Source: Zingiber officinale
Taxonomy: Eukaryota; Streptophyta; Magnoliopsida; Zingiberales; Zingiberaceae
DNA: 64,000 nucleotides
Direction: 5' to 3'
Assembly: GCF_018446385.1 (NCBI RefSeq)
Contig: NC_056000.1
Coordinates: 36,803,511 to 36,867,510 of the forward strand
Position 1 is the stretch's first letter; each line of letters begins with the position of its first letter. Both the position numbers and the translations under genes were made by a program. The notes below the pieces were generated by a model. That model searched no databases, was not told the origin of the DNA, and saw only the letters and a program-made list of their open reading frames with translations. Below are positions 1-12,000 of the stretch, piece after piece.

Positions 1-189
1 TCGATGGAATGGAACCGTGGCCTGTGGTGCTTCCGCTCGGCCACCTGATGCTGATGTGGCTTGCTGCTCAGGCCGCTCGGCTGGTGCCTTCTGTTTTTGT
101 TCCACAAGCTTAGCGGCCCTCAACTCGATCAGAGCGTCAAGTTCCTCCGTGGAAAGCGTCACCGTGTGCTGTCGTCCAGCCTCGTCCAT
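1..189 (-). CDS. gag polyprotein N-terminus, partial
   Basis: An ATG at 189 on the minus strand opens 63 codons with no stop, reaching the window edge. The product begins MDEAGRQHTVTLSTEELDAL and resembles the first residues of the Tat gag at 25677 (MEETGRQLLVTL...). Unlike that copy, which has a stop at codon 36, this one is open. Gag would form the structural coat of the retrotransposon particle. Only the leader portion is visible, so the capsid domain and zinc knuckle lie outside the window. The call rests on position downstream of an LTR and similarity to the other copy. Confidence 0.6.
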   Translation of the reverse strand, partial: MDEAGRQHTVTLSTEELDALIELRAAKLVEQKQKAPAERPEQQATSASGGRAEAPQATVPFHR

Positions 190-234
190 TGTTTCCGATC
201 GGATGCAGGAGCGTTCCCACAGATGGCGTCAAAT

Positions 235-1053
235 TGATCATGTCCGAAAGCTGAATCAACGGGCGCTGGGCACGTGGCCCTCTCCGGCTGCTGACGTGGG
301 TCTTCGAATGCTGGTGCGAACTTCCGGCGATCCTGCAAAGAAGTCAGGCCGGGAAGGGGTTCCCGGCGGCGACCCTCCGACGCTCAAGTCAGGCAAGCTA
401 ACAGTGAAGAAGTGGCTCCGAAAGTTGTAGAACGCGTACCTTCGGCGAAGTATAAGGCTCCTTATATAGAGCGGTGAAAGAGCTCACGCACACCTACCGA
501 GGCAAATACGTGTCCTTAGCCGATACTTCGGTATGTGTTTGTCAGAAAGTTTACCTGACACCATACTGCTACAGTCCAGGCACGTCTTCGATGGGACAGC
601 AGAACACCTTGCCGCCAGATTTGGAGTATGGCTTAGTCATAGGACTTGACAGCTGTCATAAGAGGTTCCTTGTCCTTCTCTCCCTACTCCATGCCAGGGC
701 GTCCGGCCGGCCAGCACTCATCTCCCGTCCGGCCAGCCGGCACTCATCTCACGTCCGGCCCTCCATATGCATCGGTATGCTGGGGAGATCCTCGATAAGG
801 TGCTATGTGGGGACTGCTAGCAGTATGTTACCTTATGTCTACGGCCGGGCATGACTTCTGCTCGGCCCTTCGTTACTGTTCAATCGAGCGCCGGAACCCC
901 GACTCCTATCGGGGCGCCTTTTGCCATCGGTTATTCACCGGTCGGCCGACCGGGAGGTCGGCCCATCCTTCTCCGGTCGGCCACCTGGCCCTTTGACTTC
1001 CACGTGGCGTTGACCCCTCAAAATGGGGGTCCCCTGTTCTAACCGCCGGATCA
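235..1053 (-). repeat. 5' LTR of the Tat-type element
   Basis: An 819-bp LTR. On the minus strand it starts TGATCCGGC at 1053 and ends GATCA at 235. A TATATAAG box lies at about 462-469. The leader block at 366-395 (a CTTGCCTGACTTGAGCGTCG-type sequence) is shared with the LTRs at 24825, 36077 and 58086. The sequence TTGACGCCATCTGTGGGA follows the LTR, the usual position of a Ty3 primer-binding site. Confidence 0.8.
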
Positions 1054-2782
1054 ATAAGCTTTTTCTAAGTCAATGAATATCATGTGTTGACCTTATTTTT
1101 ACTTCTGAAAATTTCAATTAGTTGTTTAAGAAGATGTATAGCTTCTATTGTCGACCTTCCAAGCATGAACCCAAATTGATTTTCAATCACTGTGATCTCC
1201 TTTCTTAATTTATTTTATATTACTCTTTCCCAAAGTTTCATGGTATGACCCATTAATTTAATATCTCTATAGTTTGAACAATTTTGTGTGTCTCCCTTGT
1301 TCTTATATAAGAGAACTAGAGTACTTACCTTCCATTGATCAGATATTTTTTTATATTTTCAATATCATGCTAAATAATTTTGTAAGTTACCTTGTTTCCC
1401 TAAGCACTTCTATATCTCTATTGGAATAGCATCTAGTCCTACAGCTTTTTCATTGTACATCTCATTTAAAACTTGTTTTACTTCTGAAGTTTGAATTCTA
1501 TTATAAAAATTTATATTTCTATACTTATTTAATTTACTTAAATTATCTAAGTTAAGTTGGTCACCTCAACCTTCATTAAAAAATTGATAAAAATATCTCT
1601 TCTACCGCTCTTTTATTTTTCCATCATTTACTAGTACCCTATGTCATTCATCTTTAACATATTTTATTTGGATAATATGTCTTATCTTCCTTTCTCTCAT
1701 TTTAACTATTTTATAAATGTCTCTTTCCCCTTCTTTTATATTTAGTTTTTGATATATAATCGTTCAAAAATTTTATTTTTTTTTCTTCGTTCACTATTTT
1801 CTTAGCATTTTTCTTGGCAATTGTATATTTTGTTAAGTTTTCCTTATCTTACAAATATATAATTCATTATAAGTTGTTCATTTTTTTTTTACTTTCTCTT
1901 GTACTTTCTCATTCTACCACCAAGATTTCTTACTTAGCAGTGCATGTCCCTTTGACTCATCGAGTACACTCTTAGCTACTATTTTCAACTTTGATATCAT
2001 CCTATCCCATGTCATATTGGAGTCATCGTATATTTCACCTAATGCTTGTACTCCTACCTTCTCCTTAAATATATTTTGCTTCCTATCATTTAACGTCCAC
2101 CACTTAATTTTAAGAGTTATATATATTTTCTTTCTATTGATACTATGCTTGAGGTGTATATCAAATACTACTAACCTATGTTGGGTAGTTAAGTTTTCTC
2201 TAGGGATGACCTTGCAATCTTTATAAATCTTTCTATCCCTCTTTCAAACCATAAGAAAGTCAATTAGTGATTTATTATTCTTACTTTTGAACGTGACCAA
2301 GTGTTCTTCACTTATCTTAAAAAATATATTAGCTAATATAAGGTCATATACTATCGTAATATACAATATAGTTTTCCTTCTTGATTTTTCATTCCAAACT
2401 CATAACTCCCATGTACCCTCTCATATTCCTCATTTTTCACTTCGGCATGCTCATTTAGATTACCTCCTATTAAAATCATTTCATTTGGCAGAATGTTTTA
2501 TATTACTTCATTTAGGTCATCCCAAAATGTTAATTTGGTAGTTTCATTTAATCCTATTTACGGTGCATATATGCTAATTATGTTCCTAGTTTCTTTTGTC
2601 ACTATTATCTTAAGGCTTATAATTCTATCTCATTTTCTAACTGCTCCTACAACTTCATCCTTTAACGAATTATTTACAATAGTACCCACTTCATTTCTTA
2701 TTTTACTTTTTTCGCCGACCCATTTTATTTCTTGTACATATAAAATACTAATTTTATCCTAATCATCGTATCTACTACCTCC
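1054..2782 (-). pseudogene. RTE-clade LINE, endonuclease and 5' part of reverse transcriptase
   Basis: The minus strand carries the hallmarks of a plant RTE LINE in shifting frames. From the right they are: an AP-endonuclease part (SIYAPYVGLNETTK, about 2530-2600; an ILIGGNLNEH-like stretch, about 2440-2490), then reverse-transcriptase blocks (LLYKNKGDTQNCSNYRDIKL near 1250-1320; ENQFGFMLGRSTIEAI near 1140-1180; HMIFIDLEKAY near 1054-1090). Many stops and frameshifts break the reading frame. The sequence stops immediately after the EKAY codons, where the Ty3 LTR has inserted, so the YADD-containing half must lie beyond that element. The upstream end stops at a small MITE-like segment. Confidence 0.75.
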
Positions 2783-2958
2783 AGAGGCAAATCCAGCATT
2801 TAGGGGGGGAGGGGGCATCGGCGGTCCCCCCCCCCCCCTACCGACGATGAAACCCCTAGTATTATGGGGTTCCGCCGGTGGAGATAGAGGATACCACCCC
2901 TTGTTTAGTGTAAAAATCGTCTCTCCATGCTTGAATTCCTGGATCTGCCCTCCATTGA
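2783..2958. mobile_element. Small MITE-like segment with G and C homopolymers
   Basis: The ends look like imperfect terminal inverted repeats: AGAGGCAAATCCAG at the left against GAGGGCAGATCCAG, read from the other strand, at the right (10 of 14 match). Inside are a G-rich run (about 2802-2815) and a run of about 14 C (2826-2839). It lies at the upstream edge of the LINE fragment. No target duplication was confirmed, so a transposon origin is a guess. Confidence 0.35.
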
Positions 2959-5112
2959 TTTACTAATAAAGGTTTCTATATTCTATGTTCCAAATCTTAG
3001 ACTATTAGTTTTCATAGAATATTTTTTTTTATCTAGCCTATGGTGTGAAAACTCTGGTCCATTTAACACTACACCTAAGTTTTCATGAAGATGTAGCAGT
3101 CCTTGCCGATATGTTATAGTCATGCCCTACAATGCAAACTCTTACGTATTTAGCTCTACATCCGAGTTCTGGAGATGTAACAGTACTTATTGAGACATTA
3201 CAGTCGGACTCAATAATACGCTCCTTTTGGGGAACAACTTAGCATTGACATAATAGTTTAATAGATCCATTTATTGAACATTTGTCATAGTTTAACGTTG
3301 GTTGATAACCTAACACAACTCTTCTCCTTTATCTGAGCTTAGAGACTGACCATGATTGATTTATCATGGGCAAAATTAATTTGATTAATTCAATAAATAT
3401 TAAATTAATCAATATTTTACCAATTCAGTTTGTTTAATTTTTATTGAAAAGTTTCATTTTGGTTAGTTAAAAAAAAATAATTTATTTAATTTTGATAAAA
3501 AAATCGATCGCTCAACCCGGAAACGAGGTATAAAATCAATGAAAAAAATCATATTTTTCACACATCAGATTCAATATTTAAAAATAATATTTCATACGTT
3601 ACTATTCGTTTCGCCTCGTAAATGTATAATTTAATGGTCACAGCTGGTATTAGGGCATCCGTATTTATATATTATATTAATATATTTGTTTTCATTTTAA
3701 AATTAACATTCGTTATTTATGAATTTCATTATTTACTCATTCATGTTTATTTTTATTTTACATTAAATAAATATAATTTTAATTTTATTTACATAATTTA
3801 AATTATTATTATTTAAAATAAATAATAACAATAATTTTAAATATATTTATTTGATCAGTGTCATTTATTTAAAATTAAAATATTATTTGTTAATTTTTTA
3901 TTTAAAATTTAAACTTTTTAATTTTTTTAATAAACCCATGTGCATATATATATATACACGCACCAAGTGAGATTTTTTTAATATAGATAAAATTTTATTT
4001 TATTATTTTTTTATAAATAAAAGCTTTGAACGCGTTTAATTGCTTGAACACGTACATAATTCATTTTAATACCAAAACTGTTTTATATAACACCTCATAA
4101 CTAATACCAACGTAAAGGCTTAGTTAGTGATAAATGATTTAGCTAGCCGCGTGCTTACTTAATTTACAAGATCTGGATCTGGACACAATTCACGATGGGA
4201 ATGGATCAGCTTTTTCCCACGTGGGACATACACATACAGGAATCTTATCCGTTTACTATTTCTGTCCTTAAATTCAACTAAAAGATAATTCATTCTGATT
4301 TTAAAAAACTCCTCTTATTTGTGTTATTTCAAAAGAATACTTAAATTTTTAAAAATATTAAAAATATCCTTGTTACATAATTTAAATTAAACAGCCTGAA
4401 GGTACAAAACTCCCGTCCCGTCAGTATGAAATTCAAAACAAAATCCGACTACATCGAGTTTATTATTGTATAGAGCCTTATGTTATAAGGCAATGGGTTG
4501 ATTAAAGGACTTGAATTTGTAACTACAAGATCAATTTAAATAAAGCGCATACCAATGAAGATTTAGGGATAAATATTATAAGAAATATATTGAACATATA
4601 CATATTTGTATAAGAACTCACCATGGACACATAACCGAGGTTAGAACATGAGTGAAGTTTATTGGAGTAAAATTGAATCCGTCACCTAGTCCTTCACGAC
4701 CACACACTTTTTAAAATGAGATAAATCATATAGAATATTTGTTCTAACACAACGGCCCATTATTTAAAGGAGATGGAGCACCAGCAAAATTTATTGAACA
4801 TTTAGAGAATTGTGGCCTGAGGGATTGAAAGAAACATCAATCTACTTATGTGTATTGCAAGATGATCACTTAGATGGTCATCGGATGCATTTTTCCACCG
4901 CTGTTAAAAGGGAGAAAAGTTCATCAACGGATAGATCAACAAATGGATCTTATCGATGGTGCGACTCTCTAATAAATCTTTTGTTAGCCTTCACATATCC
5001 AAGTCAGCTGAATCTATATATTGAATCATCCTTCATCCTTCAAAATGATCCAGTCATGTCAAAAACTAATGGATAACCTCAACCATGAAAGAAAAAAAAC
5101 GACCACCGACAA
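2959..5112. other. AT-rich stretch without recognisable genes
   Basis: Very AT-rich between about 3350 and 4060, with long A/T runs and short (TA)n. No coding signal, RNA gene or clear repeat boundary was found. It lies downstream of the 3' end of the transporter pseudogene and may include its old 3' UTR. Confidence 0.5.
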
Positions 5113-7478
5113 TCATACCATGTAAGTCACGCACAGTTTGTCCCCTCGGATGAATCTAGTGGTTAGCGCATGAAGTGTTGTCATAATGAGGTCTGAGGTT
5201 CGAATCTCGACAAAGTCGAGATAAATACCACCCTTATGTGCTAGTCACTATTTCAAAGATCAGTAGCCGCCCATGATTTACCTCCTCCGTGTTTACCTTG
5301 AGACGGGTTGACGGGGATGCTGAGGGCGAACGTATTCATCTTTTGCCACAATATAAGTCACGCGCACTTGCATCAAATTCGTATTGGGCAACAGCGAACG
5401 ATGCGATACCTCTTCTACAATTTTTCCTCAGGAAGGCATGGAAGTAGTTTATAACCAACTTCTTTATCAACCATGATTCCTTTCTTGCCCTGATATCGCC
5501 GTGCCCAAGGAGATAACTAAGCCTGATTCTTTCGCCTTGTGTATGAAGGCGAGCTCCCGGTCAAGGTTGAACAAGCTGTGCATCTGGTAGAGCCACATCA
5601 TGTGGCTCATCGAAAGAAGTACTCACTTTTGAGCTTGCCTCTTCAATGGGGCCATAACCAGCCAAGAGTGGCACGCTGAGAGAGTAAACACTATCATTGG
5701 GAGCTACAAGAATGTTTGCGCACAAGCCTGCTTTATCGAGATCTGTCAGACCGTTCCTGGCCTTCTCCACGTATAAACTTCTCCAGGCTTTCAATCAAAA
5801 TCTGTTCAAACGTTTGATGATTTTCCTTGTGCACATCCTTGTATCCATATCTGCATTGAGCAAATAAAACTGTGATACAAGAATACAATGATGAATTGTG
5901 GGGGTACAATTGTTGATCTGGACGCAAAGTACTAAAAGAAAATAAACGATATGGTTAAAATGGGATAAGGCAATAGTAGTCTCAGTACAAAATGGTTAAT
6001 TTCCATGATGCAACTCAAAATTCAATCGTTGTTTCTTACCGAGCAATGCAACGGAACATGCTATAGCTCTTGGGGCAGACCCGCCTAAATAGGAACCTTT
6101 CAGTCTGTGGCACAACAGGAACTGCGACATACTTTATGCATCATCGAGTGGATTGCCAGCAAGGTGGTCAAGAAATGACCAAAGATTGCAGGGACCCCTC
6201 TAACCAGCTCGTTATATACTAAGCCAATTCCAGGGGCTCTAATAGTACCCAGGTTGCAACCGAGATCCAACATCAAATCCATTGATAGCTTGTGTTTCAC
6301 TTCGGTTTCATACTTAAGCTTGCTGCCATAATTCCATATGTATAATATCATAAATAATACGGCTACACTGCCCTAAACCGAAGAGAAGAAAAGCAATTCC
6401 AACCCCAGAAAGAAGGTTGAGAAGCATAATACAATCACAATATTGATCTGCCATATCAGAAGCATAATAATAGCTCACTAAGATTGTGGTCATGTTCATT
6501 ACACCAAGCTCAGCGATGCCTGCAGAATAATACAACATTAGAAACGGCAAGCAAATAAAACAGAAATATCTGGAATGCTGATTGCTAACAGAAGAATAAA
6601 ATAATATTTGAAATAGAAAGGAGTTAAGAGACATTACAGACTAAAAAATTGGGACACACACACAACTTTGCAAGGCATATTTTATGGTGAAGTTTCACGA
6701 ATTAAAGTTTCATTATGCATCAGAGAAAAATGTCAATAGAACAATATAGTTAGCTTAGTGTAGGATATCGTATCATTGTTCTGATAGCACAAAACAAGAT
6801 TGCGAGGTATGATATGCTAGAATATGAGTTGAGATGAATATTATATTACAGGTCATTTGTTATTTGGCCATGTGGATTGTGTATTTTTTCTGAAGTTACA
6901 TCCAAGTTCCAACAGTAAGTCTGTTTGGAACCACCAGAAATGGCCCTTCGTTCTATCAACTGAGTGCAAACGTACAACCATGCTCCAGTTATCAAACATG
7001 TAAGTACACATTATATATATAACTAGCTAGCTAGCTAGATACAGGAGGAAGCAATGCCTTTACAATCTGCAAGTGAATAATTAACTAGTAATATCATATT
7101 GTCAATCCAATTGCATAAAAACTTTATCAATGATTTCCATTTTGTTATAGGATTGCAGCATGAAAACCAAGTCAATGAAAAGATCACTTCAAACAAAAAG
7201 GCAAAGGGAAAAAAATGAGAACCATATGCATTGCCGATCTCATATATGCTCCCAAAGGTAACAACGAAATGCCACACAGGAGACCAACAAAAACCAGTTT
7301 ATCACTGGAATCTATATTTGGCCCATGAACTCCCGAGATGTGTGTATGATTTTAAGTCGGGGAAAACAACCAAGAGCTAATGATTGTTTGATGCACAAAA
7401 AAGTTGCTGTTGTCATTGTCCGACTTGCAATTAGTGCAGCTATAGTTGCTATAATGCATATAGGCCAAAAAACTTCAC
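5113..7478 (-). pseudogene. KUP/HAK potassium transporter pseudogene, exons 8-10 (3' half)
   Basis: The 3' part of a KUP/HAK/KT high-affinity K+ transporter, a plasma- or endomembrane protein of about 12 TM segments. Exon 8 is 7223-7478 ([26 protein letters not shown], then NWFLL). Exon 9 is 6040-6519 (GIAELGV, LLIWQINIVIVL, YIWNYGSKLKYETEV, GTIRAPGIGLVYNELV, GVPAIFGHFLTT). Exon 10 is 5113-5850 (RYGYKDVHKENHQTFEQ, YLLGHGDIRARKESW, ending VTYMV and a stop at 5113-5115). Lesions: exon 8 acceptor reads TG instead of AG (7479-7480); TAG at 7312-7314 where the family has Tyr; one extra base near 7263; frameshift near 6475 and TAG near 6390 in exon 9 with loss of a DGSW-type segment; further shifts in exon 10; and a SINE in the last codons. 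Exons 1-7 lie 12.6 kb away at 20103-23652. Confidence 0.88.
5135..5353 (+). mobile_element. tRNA-derived SINE
   Basis: A 219-bp insertion with RNA polymerase III promoter boxes: box A-like TAGTGGTTAGCGC near 5158-5170 and box B GGTTCGAATC near 5208-5217. It ends in a T-rich tail. Flanking target duplications are TAAGTCACGCAC (5123-5134) and TAAGTCACGCGCAC (5354-5367). The target is the final codons of the K+ transporter, so the duplicated bases are coding sequence. It is not a tRNA gene: no cloverleaf can be drawn beyond the two boxes. Confidence 0.75.
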
Positions 7479-8269
7479 CAGCAAATGCATATTGTTAATC
7501 TAGTCATGAACTACAATTTATGAAAACATAAAATATAAAGAAACAATATGTAAATAAGTACATGACAACGCAGAGTTTTGGACAAAAAGTGATTTTTCAA
7601 TGCAAAAGCATATTAGGTATACTGTATTCAGGACAGAAAAAGCTTTAATTTCTCAGACTTTTGTTTGGTCACTATTTTTTTTTATAAATAAAATTTGAGG
7701 AAAAGTACATGAATGAAAGTTTTAGACCTCCCCATAACAAGTACTGCTATATTCAGTGTTAAACAAAAAACATTTGGGTAACTATGTTCCGCAACAATCT
7801 CCTACTGGTTCTCAAGCAACGTGCCATAGTAAATGCCAAACCAAATTCAAGAAATGGTGGGATCTTGAACTACTTCCCTAAACCCCAGAAATCTTACTAA
7901 CTTTTGTGGTCCTTATCAAATTGTTGCTGTGAAGATCACCCATGTTGAGGATTTAACTTATTAATCTCTCACAAAGCAGGGAGATTGGAGTCATTGGACT
8001 TTGTTAAACATCAATTTGATGGTTAAAGCACTCAACCCACTAGCAAGCTCACATATCAAATCCATCTAGGGTGTAATTAGAGAAGTAAAAAAGAAGTCAC
8101 AAGAACTATTTTTGTAAAATAACTTTTCCCTTCAACATTACAAAAGAAGTATACATCACCCCCCAACTCTTTCTTTTTTGACTTTTTTCTATAGAGAACT
8201 CATAAATGTTTTCATGAATTTCTTCTAGAACATAGTTTTGATGTCATTCTTGGTTTTTTTGGTTTTTTT
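7479..8269. other. Residual intron 7 of the transporter pseudogene
   Basis: AT-rich, intron-like sequence between exon 8 and the transposon nest. No reading frame or repeat boundary is recognisable. The expected remainder of Copia B (catalytic reverse transcriptase, RNase H and 3' LTR) is not visible here, so it was deleted or has decayed beyond recognition. Confidence 0.5.
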
Positions 8270-8833
8270 TTGGTGATTAATTAAAAAAACAAGCAAGATG
8301 ATTGAAATGGAGGACAACATTGGGTGTTTCATGTAACCATAAAGTACCTCTAAAACTTAAAGGAAAATTCTACAAAACCACAATTAGAACTGCTATGTTA
8401 TATGGAGTTAAATGTTAGGCTATGACACGAGCACATAAGCAAAATATGAGAGTTGCAGAGATGAGGATTTAAGGTGAATATATGGACATATGAGAATGGA
8501 CAGAATAAGAAATGAGAGCATTAGAGAGAAAGTCGAAGTTGCATCTATTGAGGGAAAACTCCGTGAGACATGTTTAAGATGATACGGGCATGTACATAGA
8601 TGACCAATAAATGCTTCAATTAGGCAATGTGAAACTATGACAAACACGTATATCAAACGAGGAAGAGAAATACCAAAAAAGACTTGGTTAGCAACAATAA
8701 AATAAGATAAAATTTATTTAAGTATAGATGATGATCTAGTAAGAGATAGAGCTCAATGGTGTAAAAGGATCCATATAGCTGACCCCACCTAGTGGGATAA
8801 GGCTTGGTTGTTGTTATTGTTGCTGTTGTAATT
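8270..8833 (+). pseudogene. 3' end of an RTE-clade LINE
   Basis: Plus-strand fragment encoding the C-terminal tail of RTE reverse transcriptase: KVPLKLKGKFYKT (about 8340-8378), AMTRAHKQNMRVAEMR (about 8420-8466), MDRIRNESIREKVEVASIEG (8497-8556), then KRGREIPKKTWLATIK and ADPT. It ends with the family's typical GGGATAAGGCTTGG followed by a (TTG)n-like tail at 8809-8833. It is 5'-truncated, as LINEs usually are, and carries stop codons. It adjoins the cut 3' LTR of Copia A, so its arrival may have removed the rest of that LTR. Confidence 0.75.
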
Positions 8834-8879
8834 CTGTACTTCAATTTTAATTTCAATGTTGTTCTCCAATTTTTTATGT

Positions 8880-8955
8880 TTGAATATTCCTAAGATCATG
8901 CCAATATCTTGACTGGTTGATTTTATTTTCAACACTTTCCAACACTCCCCCTCAA
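8880..8955 (-). repeat. Copia A polypurine tract and 3' LTR remnant
   Basis: On the minus strand TTGAGGGGGAG (8955-8945) is a textbook Copia polypurine tract. The LTR start TGTTGGAAAG follows at 8944. About 65 bp match the 5' LTR at 16846-16910, then similarity stops at 8880. The 5' copy is about 162 bp, so roughly 100 bp are missing. Confidence 0.75.
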
Positions 8956-9044
8956 ACTAGTTTGAAGATATTTTTCATAGGCAGCTTGTCAATCAAATAC
9001 TCGAATTGTTTTGATGACAATCCTTTAGTGAGTATCTCTGCAAC

Positions 9045-12000
9045 CTATTCGGTAGTTGAAATGTAGGGCATACAAATCAAACCATTATCAACATGCTTCG
9101 TTTTGTCATGAAGAACCGGATTGCGTGCAATGGAGATGGTTGCTTTATTGTCACAATATATTTTCATAGGCAATGAATATGAGACTCCCAATTCTTCCAA
9201 TAATCTCTTGATCCATATTTGTCTCACAAACACCAAGAGCAAGAGCACGAAACTTAGCCTTGACACTACTTCTAGCCACGACAGGTTGTTTCTTGCTACG
9301 CCATGTAACCAAATTACCCCCAACAAATGTACAATAGCCGGAAGTTGATTTCAATCAGTGACCCTTCCAGCTCAGTCTGCATCGATGTAAGCTTCGACTT
9401 GAAGATGTCCATGTTTTCTAAACAATAGACCTTTTCCTAGAGTTCCCTTCAAATACCTTAAAATTCTATAAGCTACATCGAAGTGGGTTGGACCTGGAGA
9501 GTGCATAAACTGACTTACAAAGCTAACTGCAAAAACTATATCAGGGTGAGTATGCGAAAGGTAGATAAGCCTCCCAACTAGCCGTTGGTACTGATCTCTT
9601 CTACAAACTTCTTTAGGTTTGGCTAGTTGGAGCTTAATATTAGATTCCATGGGTGTCTCAACTGCCCTGCAACCTAGTGGACCTGTTTCCTTGAGAAGGT
9701 CTAGAACATATTTCCTTTGTGTAACAAATATACCCTCTTTGGATCATACGAACTACATACCAAGGGAGTATTTAAATACTCCTAGTTCCTTGATCTCGAA
9801 TTAATTGGCAAGCACTTCTTTCAATCTTCTAAGTTCAACATGATCATCTCCAGTTAAGATTATGTCATCCACATAGACGATCAGGATGGTAATCTTCCCT
9901 TCTTTAGAGTCTGAAAAATATGATGTGATCCACTTCACTTTAGCAATACCCTTGACTTTTAACAGCCTTCCTAAATCGCTCAAACCAAGCTTTTGATGAC
10001 TGCTTAAGTCCATAAAGAGATTTCTTTAAGCAGCATACTCTATCTCTGCCATATTTTTCCTTGAATCCCAGCAACTCCATGAACACTTCCTCTTCTAAGT
10101 TTCCATTTAAGAAGACATTATTCACATCTAATTGGTATAAAGGTCAATCAAAATGTACTGCCAAAGAGATAAGAACTCGGATTGAATTTATTTTTGCAAC
10201 TGGCGCAAAAGTTTCCAGATAATCGACTCCATGTGTCTGTGTAAATCCCTTAGCTATGAGTCTAGCTTTGTACCTTTCTACACTACCATCAGCTTTGCAC
10301 TTAAGGGTAAACATCCATTTGCAGCCCACTATTTTCTTTCCAATTAGTAAGTCAACAACCTCCCAAGTGTCATTTCTTCGAAGAGTATTCATCTCTTCTA
10401 GAACTGTTAACTTCTAATCCGGGTGATCTAGAGCTTCCTGGATGTTTTTTGGCACAAATAGGTGAGTAATATTTAAGACAAAGGCCCTATACTTGTTGGA
10501 AAGCTTATGATACGACAAATATTTGGCATTAGGATGATTAGTACAGGTTCGAACACCTTTCCTAATGGTAATAGGTATATTATTGTCAACACAAAACATG
10601 GTTGCTGGAGCAGAAGAATTACCTATAGAATTTTGAGTGTTCAATTCACCCGACTCCGAAAGTGATGATTGAACTTGCACATAGATAGTTGAATGATCCT
10701 CACCCTTTTGACGAAAACGTTTCCCGCTAAAAACACGAAACTCAGGCAAATGATTAGGAATCTTTGGTAGTATTTCTCCTCCTGTCTATAAACCACCTAC
10801 ACTTGGCACCAATAAACTAAGGTTTTCTTTATTTTTCATTAGTTAAAACTCGTGGCTCTTGGTCTATTTCAGAATTTTGGTTGAATTCTGGAAAAAACAC
10901 ATTTGGCATAGGTACAGATGTGCGCTAAAATTGATCTTCACTCTTTTCTATCTCCCCTGAAAGATCATTTCTTTTTTCCAAAAAATGACATCCATACTAA
11001 CTAAATTTTTTTGTCTTTGGATTCAAACATTTGTTTTCTTTTTTATTAGAAGCATAGCCAAGAAAAATGCACTTTTCAGCCCTAGGATCGAACTTTGAAC
11101 GCAAGTGATTTGTATATGGACAAAAATAGTACAACCAAATACCTTTAATGCTAAATTATAAACGATTCTATTTTCAGAAAAAATATTTTTCAAACTCTGC
11201 AGAGGTGTTATATAATTTAAGATACGTGTTGGCATCCTGATAACTTGTTGTTAGAACTGCATCCCCCATAAATATTTTAAAACATCAATAGAGAACATTA
11301 GTGCTCAAGCAACTTCAAGTAAATGTAGGTTTTTTCTTTCAGCTAGTTCATTTTGTTGAGGAGTAACACGACAAATGAATTGGTGTTCAATGCTTTCCCT
11401 TTTAAAAAGGTCCCCAAACATTCGTTGAAGTATTCAGTACCATTATCAGTTTAAAGAATGCTTATTTTGGTTTGAATTTTCAACCATAGTGTGCAAATCT
11501 TTAAATAATTTTTCAACTTTAGATTTTTCACTCATCAAATAAATCCAACAAAGTCAAGTATAATCGTTAATAAAAGTAACAAACTATTTTTTATTCCAGA
11601 TGATGTAGCAATTTTTGAGGGACCTCAAACATCACTGTGAATCAAATAAAATGGTCTTGATGCACGATAAGGCCTTGATTTATATGAAACTCGATGACTT
11701 TTTGATAAATGACAAAGATCACAATGAAAGAAAGTGCAATCCAATTTCATAAATAAATTAGGAAACAAATGTTTTAAATATGGAAAACTAGGATGTCCTA
11801 GTCTATAATGCCAAAGCATAATTTTTTCACAAACAAAGGTAGAATTAGAACTACCACTTAAGTCATGAGCTTGTTTGTTGCATGAAGAGTTGGCATCGAA
11901 ATAGTAGAGGTCTCGTAATATCCTAGCACTGCCAATCATCATCCCAAATAGATTGCCAGAAAGTTTAGGAACATGAAGGACGAAATTCAATTCAATTTTT

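Larger units (their letters stand above)
1..1053 (-). mobile_element. Tat-type Ty3 LTR retrotransposon, 5' end only
   Basis: Read on the minus strand, a full LTR (1053 down to 235) is followed by a primer-site region and the start of gag, so the element runs off the left edge of the window. The LTR opens with TGATCCGGC and closes with GGACATGATCA. The junction with the flank at 1054 falls inside LINE coding sequence. The same LTR type recurs at 58086, and a relative flanks the Tat element at 24825. The gag start resembles that of the 24825 element. Whether the rest is intact cannot be seen from here. Confidence 0.8.

Noticed and set aside
5135-5353. tRNA gene suggested by A and B boxes
   Set aside because: No acceptor stem or cloverleaf; length, tail and target duplications fit a tRNA-derived SINE.
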